Positions 18,548 through 27,315 of a stretch of 64,000 nt of DNA are shown here, piece after piece. Position 1 is the stretch's first letter. Each line of letters begins with the position of its first letter. The DNA comes from an uncultured Prevotella sp. (GTDB lineage: Bacteria; Bacteroidota; Bacteroidia; Bacteroidales; Bacteroidaceae). Below the pieces are notes generated by a model, which was not told the DNA's origin, did not search any database, and saw only the letters and a list, made by a program, of their open reading frames with translations. Location: contig ONAK01000010.1 in NCBI GenBank assembly GCA_900315765.1, forward strand, positions 1-64,000. Direction: 5' to 3'. A program made the translations under genes and the position numbers.

Positions 18548-19417
18548 TTAATACTTAAACACCAAACAGGTCCAATCTTGGTCTTGATTCTGCGAAACGA
18601 GTCCTAATCCTAAGTCGGCAGCCTTGTCTATAAGCTGCTGACAATCGGCTGTGTAGAAGCCGCTGAGGATGAGTATTGCGCCTTTGTTCATCTTGCTTAC
18701 AAAGCGTGGCATGTCGGCCAATAATATATTACGGTTGATGTTTGCCAGAACTAAATCGAAATCGCCATCGATGTTGTCGATGATGCTTGCATCGCCTAAC
18801 AGAGAGGTGAAACGATCGTCTACACGATTGATAACGGCGTTGTGTCGGGCGTTGTCTACGCTCCACTCGTCGATGTCGTAACCTATGGCCTCATGCGCAC
18901 CAAGCTTAAGGGCTACGATAGATAGGATTCCTGTGCCTGTGCCGCAATCCAATACGCGCGCTCCACGTGCGCATTGGATTATCTCCTTGCATATCATTCT
19001 TGTGGTTTCGTGAGTGCCGGTGCCGAATGCCAGCTTCGCATCGATTTCTATATTGAGGAAAGAGGAAAGAGGAAAGTGTAATGAGCTATCATCCATTGGC
19101 AGATGCCTTCCATCATTAATAATAATGCCATTAATAGCGTTCTCTTTTCTCTTTTCACTTTCCACATTTCTCTCTATGATGATAGGCTCAAAACCTTCTT
19201 GTTCCCACTGCTCGTTCCAGTCGCGGTCTTCGGCCTCGCGTACATTATATATAATACTTGTGCCTTCCATAGGGAAGTCATCGATACAACTGCGCAGTGT
19301 GTCCTCGTCGAAAAGACTCTGCTGAACATAGCCCGCCTCACCAGCAAGTGCAGCAAGCAGGTCGGAAGCATCAGTCGACATGGGCTTAATCGTGAATTCT
19401 ACCTCGAAATACTTCAT
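18548..19417 (-). CDS. prmA: Ribosomal protein L11 methyltransferase
   Basis: A 289-residue SAM-dependent enzyme that trimethylates L11. The SAM-binding motif VLDCGTGTGILSIVA (about residue 158), LVLANINRNIL (about 225) and the AFGTGTHETT motif (about 133) are intact. Between WEQEGFEPIIIE and the LAFGTGTHETT motif there is an extra stretch of roughly 36 residues compared with my expectation for Bacteroidota PrmA, encoded by purine-rich inverted sequence at about 19055-19170. The frame is kept, so the enzyme is probably active. A -7 box TAATTTTG lies at 19438-19445. Confidence 0.92.
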   Translation of the reverse strand: MKYFEVEFTIKPMSTDASDLLAALAGEAGYVQQSLFDEDTLRSCIDDFPMEGTSIIYNVREAEDRDWNEQWEQEGFEPIIIERNVESEKRKENAINGIIINDGRHLPMDDSSLHFPLSSFLNIEIDAKLAFGTGTHETTRMICKEIIQCARGARVLDCGTGTGILSIVALKLGAHEAIGYDIDEWSVDNARHNAVINRVDDRFTSLLGDASIIDNIDGDFDLVLANINRNILLADMPRFVSKMNKGAILILSGFYTADCQQLIDKAADLGLGLVSQNQDQDWTCLVFKY

Positions 19418-19450
19418 ATATTCGTTAAATTTTGAGGCAAAATTACAAAA

Positions 19451-19491
19451 AATAGGGAAAATCCTATCATAAGTTAGGGTTTTTCCCTATT
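19451..19491. repeat. Near-perfect 41-bp palindrome in a promoter region
   Basis: Left arm AATAGGGAAAATCCTA (19451-19466) and right arm TTAGGGTTTTTCCCTATT (19474-19491) are complementary apart from a small bulge. The right arm overlaps a -7 box (19488-19495) of the plus-strand gene at 19548. It lies between divergent prmA and the Tyr-rich gene and could be an operator or a transcription block. Confidence 0.55.
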
Positions 19492-19547
19492 TTTGCACTA
19501 AAATTCGTTGTATTTTTGCAACGTGAATCATTAAATACTGTAAGAAG

Positions 19548-20564
19548 ATGAAAAAACTGTTATTAATTTCAATGCTGATCGGAGCCATGCCACTGGCAAT
19601 GATGGCTCAGGATGATGACCTCTACTTTGTTCCTAAAAAGAAGAAGGCACAGGTAGAGAAGGTGAAGGAATACGCCCCTGTGGTGGCTCCACAGCCTAAG
19701 GCCAAGAGCAGCTACGAGGTGATAGACGGTGATACAACCAAACTGGACGTGATAGACTTTGCTGAGGGTAAGGGTATATATCCAAACGATAGTCTGGAGG
19801 CTGAGGATTATGCACTGACAAAGAAGATGGTACGTTTCGACGACTATGACGTCAGTAGCAATGCTGCCTTCTGGGCTGGCTATCGTGCAGGTGCCAGCAC
19901 ATGGGCATGGCACAGTCCTTGGTACTACAGCCGTTATGGCTGGTACGATCCTTGGTACAACAGCTATTGGTATAACTTCTACAGTCCCTGGTACTACAGC
20001 TGGTACGATCCCTGGTACTACGGATGGTACGACCCATGGTACAGCTCATGGGGATGGCCTTACTACGGCTCATACTACAGCTGGTACTCACCTTATTGGC
20101 ATGGAGGATATTATCACTATTATCCATACTATCCTGGCGGAGGTGGTGGTCGTCACTACGCTTACAGATCTACAGGCAACTCTGGTACTATAAGTGTCTA
20201 CGGACGTACCGATTACCGTCCTGCTCATCGTAACACAGTTGCTACTAGCAGCCACCGTATGAGTAGTCTGAGAGATCGTGCTACCAGTGCCAGTGGCGGA
20301 CGTGTTTACACCAGTGGTAACAATGAGCGCAGCCGTAGTGGCAACTTCAGTGGTCGTCGTGGAGGAAACACTGTTTACAGCAACTCTAACTCTGGCAACC
20401 GTTCTTACTCAACCTCGTCGAGCAGCACTCGTTCTAGCTCAAGTTCTATGGGTAGCTTTGGCGGAAGCCGTAGCAGCTCTGGCGGAGGCGGATTCAGTGG
20501 CGGAGGCGGCACTCGTAGCTCTGGCGGTGGCGGCGGAGGCGGTCGCGCAGGAGGACGCCGATAA
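19548..20564 (+). CDS. Exported low-complexity Tyr/Trp/Gly-rich protein
   Basis: A 338-residue protein with a signal peptide (cleavage near MMAQ). Residues about 25-110 are ordinary soluble sequence. Residues about 118-200 contain repeated WYDPWY-type units and very high Tyr, Trp and Pro. The tail from about 255 is Ser/Gly/Arg-rich and ends GRAGGRR. The composition suggests a secreted or surface-attached material protein, possibly disordered or phase-separating; no enzyme motif is seen. A tandem -7 box pair lies at 19488-19495 and 19511-19518. Confidence 0.8.
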   Translation: MKKLLLISMLIGAMPLAMMAQDDDLYFVPKKKKAQVEKVKEYAPVVAPQPKAKSSYEVIDGDTTKLDVIDFAEGKGIYPNDSLEAEDYALTKKMVRFDDYDVSSNAAFWAGYRAGASTWAWHSPWYYSRYGWYDPWYNSYWYNFYSPWYYSWYDPWYYGWYDPWYSSWGWPYYGSYYSWYSPYWHGGYYHYYPYYPGGGGGRHYAYRSTGNSGTISVYGRTDYRPAHRNTVATSSHRMSSLRDRATSASGGRVYTSGNNERSRSGNFSGRRGGNTVYSNSNSGNRSYSTSSSSTRSSSSSMGSFGGSRSSSGGGGFSGGGGTRSSGGGGGGGRAGGRR

Positions 20565-20612
20565 AAGTGAACGCTCGACCCGAAGGGGCGCTTGCTACCG
20601 AAGGGACGCAAG
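20565..20612 (+). repeat. Post-stop dispersed repeat, copy 2
   Basis: Beginning just after the TAA of the Tyr-rich gene, this segment contains CTCGACCCGAAGG and then CCGAAGGGACGCAAGAA, a one-and-a-half copy of the sequence that follows the TPR stop codon at 3519. Confidence 0.6.
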
Positions 20613-20640
20613 AAAGTAAAAAAGTAATAATATAACTGTT

Positions 20641-22221
20641 ATGAAGAAGATATTTTTAGCAGCATTGGCTTTGAGCATGGTAATGCCGGCAGCTGCACAG
20701 GATACATACGAGAGTGCCCGTTTGCTGGGCAGTGATCTTAACGGAACAGCCCGCTACGTGGGGATGGGTGGTGCTATGGAGGCCTTAGGTGCCGACATCT
20801 CTACCATCAGTACAAACCCTGCAGGTATCGGACTTTTCCGCCACTCCACAGCCAGCGTGAGCTTCGGGCTTCAGTCGCAGGCTGATGCTCAAGAGTTCGA
20901 CGGACTGAGCAAAACCAACATGAGCTTCGATCAGGCTGGTTTCGTCTATTCTGCAAGAATCAGTCCACAGTCTTTTATTAATGTGGGATTCAACTACCAC
21001 AAGAGTCGTAACTTCGACCAGATTCTGTCGGCTGCAAACGTGCTGGCGGGATGCTCGCAGAACGGACTGACCTACTCAAAGTGGAATGAGGGAAAGGGAA
21101 TCTATGAATTGGAAGAGAATACAAGCGGCGACATTATCGGCTGGGAGCCTGGTACCGACTATCGTTCGTATAGCTTTACTGAGGCCGACTATTTGAACGC
21201 CAATGCGCTTATTCTTGATCCCAAAGATGGTATGTTCTACTGTTATGATGCCAACGGCTATACATTCGACAGAGCTCACAGAGGTTGGATTGCCGACTTC
21301 GACTTCAACCTGAGCGGTAACTATAACGACCGTTTCTTCTGGGGACTGACTGTAGGCATTAAGGACGTACGCTATAAGGGCTACTCTGAGTATACCGAGC
21401 AGTTGCTTGCATCTGGAAAATTGTGCGGTGCTGTGTCTTACGGCGATGATCGCAAGATAACTGGTAACGGTGTCGACCTGAAGTTCGGTATCATCGTTCG
21501 CCCTATGGAGGAGTCGCCATTCCGTGTAGGTGCTTATGTACACACTCCAACATGGTATCAGCTCACATCGAGCAACTCTACCGTGCTGCTTAACAACACA
21601 CCTTACGGATCGTGGGATAAGGGCTACAGCGAGCAGAGCTACGAGTTTGCCTACCACACTCCTTGGAGATTCGGACTCAGCATGGGTACTACCGTAGGCA
21701 CACAGCTGGCCTTGGGTGCTACTTATGAGTATACCGATTACTCTGCTAGTCAGAACCGCATTATCGATGGTTACGACTACTACGACAACGCTGAGACATC
21801 AAAGGACTACGCCATGAAGACTAACACCGAGAAGTCGCTCAAGAGTGTTTCTACATTCAAGGTTGGTGCCGAGTACAAGCCCGTTCCTGAGGTTGCTTTC
21901 CGACTGGGTTACAACTATCTGACAGGTGGCTACAAGATGGATGGCGTTCGCGACATGACCGTCGACAGCCCAGGCACCATGTATGCCTCTACTACCGACT
22001 ATGTGAACTGGAAGGACACCCAGCGCCTCACAGTTGGTGTAGGCTACAAGGTAGGTAAGATGAATATCGACCTAGCTTATCAGCTGAGCAAGACCGATGG
22101 TGAGTTCCATCCGTTCCAGAACTATGCTGCAATAAACTCTTCAGCCACTTTTGTCTCTGGTGTCAGCAAGGTAACCAACAAGCGCAACCAGTTCCTGCTC
22201 ACATTGGGATATACCTTCTAA
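20641..22221 (+). CDS. Outer-membrane transport protein, FadL/OmpP1-like
   Basis: A 526-residue outer-membrane beta-barrel protein with signal peptide (cleavage after AAAQ). The region DLNGTARYVGMGGAMEALGADISTIS followed by NPAGIG is typical of the Bacteroidota OMPP1/FadL/TodX group, and the rest alternates hydrophobic and polar residues with an aromatic C-terminal residue (LTLGYTF), as expected for a barrel inserted by BamA. It probably passes hydrophobic molecules; the substrate is unknown. It is likely cotranscribed with the upstream Tyr-rich gene (76-bp gap). Confidence 0.85.
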   Translation: MKKIFLAALALSMVMPAAAQDTYESARLLGSDLNGTARYVGMGGAMEALGADISTISTNPAGIGLFRHSTASVSFGLQSQADAQEFDGLSKTNMSFDQAGFVYSARISPQSFINVGFNYHKSRNFDQILSAANVLAGCSQNGLTYSKWNEGKGIYELEENTSGDIIGWEPGTDYRSYSFTEADYLNANALILDPKDGMFYCYDANGYTFDRAHRGWIADFDFNLSGNYNDRFFWGLTVGIKDVRYKGYSEYTEQLLASGKLCGAVSYGDDRKITGNGVDLKFGIIVRPMEESPFRVGAYVHTPTWYQLTSSNSTVLLNNTPYGSWDKGYSEQSYEFAYHTPWRFGLSMGTTVGTQLALGATYEYTDYSASQNRIIDGYDYYDNAETSKDYAMKTNTEKSLKSVSTFKVGAEYKPVPEVAFRLGYNYLTGGYKMDGVRDMTVDSPGTMYASTTDYVNWKDTQRLTVGVGYKVGKMNIDLAYQLSKTDGEFHPFQNYAAINSSATFVSGVSKVTNKRNQFLLTLGYTF

Positions 22222-22273
22222 TGTAATAATTAGAAAATGTAAAAATGTAAAAATTGTAATGCGATTGAATAAA

Positions 22274-22308
22274 AATACGGCTTATGCAAATTAAGCCGTA
22301 TTTTTTTG
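22274..22308 (+). terminator. Intrinsic terminator after the FadL-like gene
   Basis: Arms AATACGGCTTA / TAAGCCGTATT followed by seven T residues. Its T run provides the TTG of the next promoter. Confidence 0.88.
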
Positions 22309-22336
22309 GCTATTTGCGAAAAAAAGCCTACCTTTG
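22306..22336 (+). promoter_or_regulatory. Promoter of the iorAB operon
   Basis: TTG (22306-22308), 20 bp, TACCTTTG (22329-22336); iorA ATG follows 60 bp later. Confidence 0.82.
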
Positions 22337-22396
22337 CCCGTGATAAAGAAACTGTAAATAGATAATCGAAAATTATAAATAGTAAATTAGTCAAAA

Positions 22397-23995
22397 ATGA
22401 AAAAGCTATTATTGGGAGACGAGGCTATTGCTCAGGGCGCTATCGATGCCGGTCTGAGTGGTGTATATGCCTATCCCGGCACTCCATCAACGGAGATTAC
22501 CGAGTATATCCAGGAGTCGCCTATTGCCAAGGAGCGCAACATCCACCGTCGTTGGAGCACCAACGAGAAGACGGCTATGGAGGCTGCACTCGGTATGTCG
22601 TATATGGGTAAGAGGGCGCTTGTATGTATGAAACACGTTGGCTTGAACGTATGTGCCGATCCGTTTGTTAACTCAGCTATGACGGGTACTAACGGTGGTG
22701 TGGTCGTTCTGGTGGCCGATGATCCATCGATGCATTCATCACAGGACGAGCAGGATTCACGTTTCTACGCCAAGTTCGCCATGATTCCTACACTGGAGCC
22801 CAGCTCACAGCAGGAGGCCTACGACATGATGCAGGAGGCTTTCGACCTTTCCGAGCAGTTGCATCTGCCCATCCTGATGCGTGTCACTACCCGTATGGCC
22901 CACAGTCGTGCTGTGGTTGAGGTGAAAGACGAGGCTCGCCCTCAGAACGAGCTGAACTACAATGCTCAGGCCTCTAACTGGGTGTTGCTGCCAGCCTTTG
23001 CCCGTAAGCGTAACGTAGTAGTAACCGGTCAGCAGCCTTTGCTGGAGCAGATGGCTGTCGACAGTAAATATAATCAGTATATCGATGGCACCGACCACAA
23101 GTTGGGCGTGATTGCCAGCGGTATCGCCTATAACTACCTGATGGAGTGCTTTCCTGACGGATGCCCCTTCCCAGTGCTGAAGATTTCGCAGTATCCTATC
23201 CCCAAGAAGCTGATTCGCCGTATGACCGACGATTGCGAGCAGGTGCTGATAGCCGAAGAGGGACAACCTTTCATCGAAGATCAGGTGCGTGGTGTGATGC
23301 CAGGAAACGCTGTTATCAAGGGTCGCTTGACTGGCGAGCTGCCTCGTACTGGTGAGTTGAACCCCGACTTCCTGAAGAAGGCGCTTGGCATTGAGAGTAG
23401 CGAGAGCTATGCGCCATGCGAGGATGTAACGCCACGTCCACCTGCACTGTGCCAGGGCTGTGGCCACCGCGATGTCTACACCGCCCTCAACGAGGTGCTG
23501 AAGGAGTATCCTAACGCTCGTGTGTTCGGCGATATCGGTTGCTACACCTTAGGCTTCCTGCCTCCCTACAAGGCCATCCACAGCTGCGTAGATATGGGTG
23601 CCTCTATCACCATGGCCAAAGGTGCCAGCGATGCTGGTCAGTGGCCTGCTGTAGCCATCATCGGTGACTCTACCTTCACCCACAGTGGTATGACAGGTCT
23701 GCTTGATGCCATCAACGAGAATGCCGATATCACGGTTATCATCAGCGATAACCTCACAACGGCTATGACTGGTGGTCAGGATTCTGCCGGCACCAACAAG
23801 TTCGAGGCTATCTGTAAGGGCTTGGGCCTCTCCGAGGATCACCTCAAGGTGGTTAATCCTATCCCCAAGAACATGCCAGAGATTACGAAGGCCATCCGCG
23901 ATGAGATCAACTATCACGGTGTGAGTGTGATTATTCCTCGTCGTGAGTGCATGCAGACTCTGCAGCGCCACCTCAAGCAGAAAAAAGCGAAGTAA
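22397..23995 (+). CDS. iorA: Indolepyruvate ferredoxin oxidoreductase, alpha subunit
   Basis: A 532-residue TPP-dependent subunit. It starts with the pyrimidine-binding domain (GVYAYPGTPSTEIT, about 20), includes RRWSTNEKTAMEAALG (about 52) and the second TPP domain with the CQGCGHRD motif (about 352), GDIGCY (about 378) and the magnesium site GDSTFTHSG (about 422). It oxidatively decarboxylates indolepyruvate and related aryl-pyruvates to aryl-acetyl-CoA with ferredoxin as acceptor, or works in reverse. The C-terminal 2[4Fe-4S] domain found in archaeal IorA is absent, so the electron route must involve another protein or a free ferredoxin. Confidence 0.93.
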   Translation: MKKLLLGDEAIAQGAIDAGLSGVYAYPGTPSTEITEYIQESPIAKERNIHRRWSTNEKTAMEAALGMSYMGKRALVCMKHVGLNVCADPFVNSAMTGTNGGVVVLVADDPSMHSSQDEQDSRFYAKFAMIPTLEPSSQQEAYDMMQEAFDLSEQLHLPILMRVTTRMAHSRAVVEVKDEARPQNELNYNAQASNWVLLPAFARKRNVVVTGQQPLLEQMAVDSKYNQYIDGTDHKLGVIASGIAYNYLMECFPDGCPFPVLKISQYPIPKKLIRRMTDDCEQVLIAEEGQPFIEDQVRGVMPGNAVIKGRLTGELPRTGELNPDFLKKALGIESSESYAPCEDVTPRPPALCQGCGHRDVYTALNEVLKEYPNARVFGDIGCYTLGFLPPYKAIHSCVDMGASITMAKGASDAGQWPAVAIIGDSTFTHSGMTGLLDAINENADITVIISDNLTTAMTGGQDSAGTNKFEAICKGLGLSEDHLKVVNPIPKNMPEITKAIRDEINYHGVSVIIPRRECMQTLQRHLKQKKAK

Positions 23996-24015
23996 TTATT
24001 AATCATAGTAGAAAT

Positions 24016-24588
24016 ATGAAAACAGATATTATACTTTGTGGAGTAGGAGGTCAGGGTATCCTTTCGATTGCCACTATCATTGGCGAAGCTGCCATGAAGG
24101 AGAACCTCTATATCAAGCAGGCCGAAGTACACGGAATGAGTCAGCGTGGTGGCGATGTGCAGAGCAATCTGCGCATCTCGAGCAACCCCATCAGTAGCGA
24201 CTTGATTCCTCTTGGTGGTGCTGATGTCATCATCTCGATGGAGCCTATGGAGGCCCTGCGCTATCTGCCATTCCTGGCTAAGGATGGTTGGATTATCACT
24301 TCGAGTGCTCCTTTCGTAAACATACCAAACTATCCTGATATTGAGACGATTAAGACGGATCTGAATGGTATCAAGAATGTGATTGTACTCGACATCGAGC
24401 AGGCTGCTAAGGACAATGGTGTGCCTCGCAGTGCCAACGTCATCCTGTTGGGTGCTGCCCAGAAGGCACTTGGCATTGAGTACGACAAACTGGAGGATGC
24501 CATCCGTCGTGTCTTCGCCCGTAAAGGCGATGCCATCGTCGATGCTAACATCAAGGCTCTCGCCATCGGCCGTGCCGCCCAGAAGTAG
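24016..24588 (+). CDS. iorB: Indolepyruvate ferredoxin oxidoreductase, beta subunit
   Basis: A 190-residue gamma-type 2-oxoacid oxidoreductase subunit. The N-terminal CoA-region motif GVGGQGILSIATIIGEAA and the downstream EVHGMSQRGGDVQS segment are diagnostic. I placed the start at ATG 24016 because earlier in-frame codons overlap iorA and precede the conserved beginning. It lies 20 bp after iorA and forms the heterodimeric enzyme with it. Confidence 0.93.
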   Translation: MKTDIILCGVGGQGILSIATIIGEAAMKENLYIKQAEVHGMSQRGGDVQSNLRISSNPISSDLIPLGGADVIISMEPMEALRYLPFLAKDGWIITSSAPFVNIPNYPDIETIKTDLNGIKNVIVLDIEQAAKDNGVPRSANVILLGAAQKALGIEYDKLEDAIRRVFARKGDAIVDANIKALAIGRAAQK

Positions 24589-24597
24589 AAATTATTA

Positions 24598-24661
24598 GGC
24601 ACGGATTTACTGTACAAAGAAAGCAGTGTCTCTCATAAAGAGAGCCGTGTTAATCCGTGCC
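24598..24661. repeat. 64-bp element with 10-bp terminal inverted repeats
   Basis: GGCACGGATT (24598-24607) and AATCCGTGCC (24652-24661) bound the gap between iorB and the aminotransferase; an internal TCTCT/AGAGA hairpin lies at 24630-24643. Related AATCCGTG strings occur in the thrA-kinase gap at 33201-33274. No transposase is present; it may be a small non-autonomous element or a regulatory hairpin. Confidence 0.55.
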
Positions 24662-24676
24662 AAGAAATATGAAATT

Positions 24677-25987
24677 ATGGAAACTCCGATTAAAAGAGAA
24701 ATAGTTGACTCGCTGGTGGCTGGACTTGGCATCGATGATTTTGCCAAGGCCACTATCCGCGAAGTAAAACAGGTAGCTGCAAATGCAGAGAAAGAGAGTG
24801 GGGTAGAGTTCATCAAGATGGAGATGGGTATTCCCGGTCTGCCTGCTGCCCAGGTAGGCGTCGATGCCCAAATCAAAGCCCTCGAAAGCGGCATCGCCCA
24901 TTCGTATCCTGATATCCAGGGTGCTCCTGTGCTGAAAGAGGCTGCATCGCAGTTTGTGAAGGCATTTATCGGCATCGACATCAAGCCCGAGGGTTGTGTG
25001 CCCGTAACTGGTTCGATGCAGGGAACCTTCGGCAGCTTCCTCACCTGTTCACAGTGCGATAAGAAGAAGGATACCGTACTGTTCATCGACCCGGGATTCC
25101 CTGTGCAGAAGATGCAGCTGCAGGTGATGGGTGTTAAGTACAAGACCTTCGATGTGTACGACTACCGTGGCGAAAAGCTCCAGGCTAAACTCGAGAGTTA
25201 TCTCAGCGAGGGTAACATCTGTGCCATCGTTTATTCTAATCCCAACAACCCTTCGTGGATCTGTCTGCGTGAGGAGGAGTTGAAGATTATCGGCGATCTT
25301 GCCACCAAGTACGATGTGATTGTGATGGAAGACCTGGCTTATTTTGCCATGGACTTCCGCAAAAATCTGTCTACACCGTTCCAGGCTCCCTATCAGGCCA
25401 CTGTAGCCCGCTATACCGATAACTACATGCTGCTCATCAGCGGTTCTAAGGCATTCAGCTATGCCGGCGAACGTATCGGTGTGGTTTGTATCAGCGATGC
25501 CCTGTTCCATCGCCACTTCCCCGATCTGGCTGCCCGCTATCAGGGTCTGCCTTTCGGTCTGGTGTTCTCCACCCGTATGCTCTACGCCCTGAGCTCAGGC
25601 ACCAGTCACAGCGCCCAGTATGCGCTGGCAGCCATGCTCAAGTCAGCCTACGAGGGCAAGTACGACTTCCGCAAGGAGATCAGCGTTTACGGCGAACGAG
25701 CCAAGAAACTGAAGGAGATCTTCTGCCGTCATCACTTCTATGTGGTTTACGATAAAGACCTCGACGAGCCTATAGCCGACGGTTTCTACTTCACCATTGG
25801 CTATCCCGGCATGACGTCTGGTCAGTTGGCCAAAGAGCTGATGTATTATGGTGTGTCGGCCATCTGCTTGATTACCTGCGGCTCCGAACAAGAAGGCTTG
25901 CGTGTGTGCACCTCGTTCATCGAGGATCATCAGTACGATATACTCGAAGAACGCATGAAGATATTCGAAATAAATAATCCCAGGTAG
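24677..25987 (+). CDS. Class I/II PLP aminotransferase
   Basis: A 436-residue fold-type I aminotransferase. Recognisable elements are SYPDIQGAPVLKEA near residue 65, the YSNPNNPSWICL motif near 185, and the PLP lysine in SGSKAFSYAGERIG near 255. It sits in an operon with iorAB, so it probably transaminates aromatic amino acids to the aryl-pyruvates used by the oxidoreductase (inference from context). ATG 24677 is preferred; an upstream in-frame start would lie within the inverted-repeat element. Its stop codon is in the loop of the terminator. Confidence 0.88.
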   Translation: METPIKREIVDSLVAGLGIDDFAKATIREVKQVAANAEKESGVEFIKMEMGIPGLPAAQVGVDAQIKALESGIAHSYPDIQGAPVLKEAASQFVKAFIGIDIKPEGCVPVTGSMQGTFGSFLTCSQCDKKKDTVLFIDPGFPVQKMQLQVMGVKYKTFDVYDYRGEKLQAKLESYLSEGNICAIVYSNPNNPSWICLREEELKIIGDLATKYDVIVMEDLAYFAMDFRKNLSTPFQAPYQATVARYTDNYMLLISGSKAFSYAGERIGVVCISDALFHRHFPDLAARYQGLPFGLVFSTRMLYALSSGTSHSAQYALAAMLKSAYEGKYDFRKEISVYGERAKKLKEIFCRHHFYVVYDKDLDEPIADGFYFTIGYPGMTSGQLAKELMYYGVSAICLITCGSEQEGLRVCTSFIEDHQYDILEERMKIFEINNPR

Positions 25988-26006
25988 TTAGCCTGGGATT
26001 TTTTAT
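25976..26006 (+). terminator. Intrinsic terminator overlapping the aminotransferase stop
   Basis: Arms AATCCCAGG (25976-25984) and CCTGGGATT (25992-26000) followed by TTTT; the TAG stop is the first part of the loop. Confidence 0.85.
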
Positions 26007-26007
26007 T

Positions 26008-26430
26008 TTATCTGTCGCTCATATCTACTGGCAGGAACTTGAATTCCTCTTCCGATATGGTCCTTACGTCGTATGGTTTCTTGCTGTTAGCAAGATATTT
26101 GTTCTTCATCTTGATATATTTCTTTTCCAGCTTCTTGCGGTCTACGTTTGCCACTACCACACAAGTGCGGTTAGGCAACTGTCGCTTCTGCGTAAAGAAC
26201 TCACGAAGCTGATAAGAGTAGTGGTTGCGCCCCGAAAGCATCTTCTTCTTTTTGGTAATCCAAACGCTGTCAACTTTCTGAATGTTAGTGAAATATACAG
26301 TAGAATCGTTGAACGATGCTGCAAATCCGAACATATATGCATGGGGAACTTTTACATCTTGTGCCGACACATTGCTACTGCCGAATGCCATCATGGCGAT
26401 GGCAAGAGTGAGGTGCTTCAATAATTTCAT
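26008..26430 (-). CDS. Small exported hypothetical protein
   Basis: A 140-residue protein with a signal peptide (cleavage near VSAQ). The mature part has the pattern YMFGFAASFNDSTVYFT, then a Lys-rich helical region and a conserved-looking end EEEFKFLPVDMSDR. I recognise it as a Bacteroidota-type exported protein of unknown role but cannot name a domain. It directly follows rpoD (one base between) and probably shares its transcript. Confidence 0.75.
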   Translation of the reverse strand: MKLLKHLTLAIAMMAFGSSNVSAQDVKVPHAYMFGFAASFNDSTVYFTNIQKVDSVWITKKKKMLSGRNHYSYQLREFFTQKRQLPNRTCVVVANVDRKKLEKKYIKMKNKYLANSKKPYDVRTISEEEFKFLPVDMSDR

Positions 26431-27291
26431 TTATCCTAAATATGTCTTTAAAAATTTATTCGTTTTACTATTCCTAAGTTTGCGTATAGCCTTTTCCTTG
26501 ATCTGTCGTACGCGTTCGCGCGTGAGTCCGAACTTAGAGCCTATCTCCTCGAGTGTCAGCTCTGGCTGATTGATGCCGTACGACGCCTCTACCACGTTGC
26601 GCTCGCGCTCATTCAGGGCGTTCAGCGCGTTCTGTATCTCTGCTTTCAGTGACTCCATCACCAGCATGTTGTCGGCCATCGGTGCATCGTTGTTCGCCAT
26701 CACGTCGAGCAGACTGTTGTCTTCGCCTTCTACAAATGGTGCGTCAACGCTTATCTGGTGACCGTTGATGTTCATGGCCTCGTCAATCTTTTCCTGAGGC
26801 AGGTCTACCTTTTCTGCTATCTCGTCAACCGATGGTCGGCGCTCGTTCAGCTGTTCAAAGCGGTTGATCTCCCGGTTAATCTTGTTCACCGATCCCACTT
26901 GATTCAGCGGCAGTCGTACGATACGACTCTGTTCCGATATCGCCTGCAGAATGCTCTGACGAATCCACCATACGGCATACGAGATGAACTTGAATCCGCG
27001 TGTCTCGTCGAAACGCTCAGCAGCCTTCAGCAGTCCGAGGTTTCCCTCGTTAATCAAATCGGGTAGCGACAGTCCCTGATTCTGATACTGTTTGGCCACA
27101 GATACCACGAAACGAAGATTTGCCTTCGTTAACCTCTCCAGCGCTTTCTGGTCGCCCTTCTTAATACGCTGTGCCAATTCTACTTCCTCTTCAGCCGAGA
27201 TCATTGTTTCCTTGCTTATCTCCTGCAGATACTTCTCAAGAGCAGCACTCTCTCGGTTGGTTATAGATTTAGTGATCTTTAGTTGTCTCAT
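26431..27291 (-). CDS. rpoD: Primary RNA polymerase sigma factor
   Basis: A 286-residue sigma-70 of the short Bacteroidota primary type, without the long N-terminal region 1.1. Region 1.2 starts near residue 12 ([13 protein letters not shown]), region 2 includes [20 protein letters not shown] with the WWIRQSI promoter-melting motif, and region 4 has the helix-turn-helix [18 protein letters not shown]. It directs transcription from the TTG/TAnnTTTG promoters listed here. It has a near-ideal promoter of its own just upstream. Confidence 0.95.
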   Translation of the reverse strand: MRQLKITKSITNRESAALEKYLQEISKETMISAEEEVELAQRIKKGDQKALERLTKANLRFVVSVAKQYQNQGLSLPDLINEGNLGLLKAAERFDETRGFKFISYAVWWIRQSILQAISEQSRIVRLPLNQVGSVNKINREINRFEQLNERRPSVDEIAEKVDLPQEKIDEAMNINGHQISVDAPFVEGEDNSLLDVMANNDAPMADNMLVMESLKAEIQNALNALNERERNVVEASYGINQPELTLEEIGSKFGLTRERVRQIKEKAIRKLRNSKTNKFLKTYLG

Positions 27292-27315
27292 CGTGGTAAT
27301 ATTTTTTTAGCACGG

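Noticed and set aside
20278..20619. A 113-codon Ala/Val-rich plus-strand frame in the Tyr-rich gene
   Set aside because: It is a frame-shifted reading of GGC/AGC repeats in the Gly/Ser tail and has no start context.
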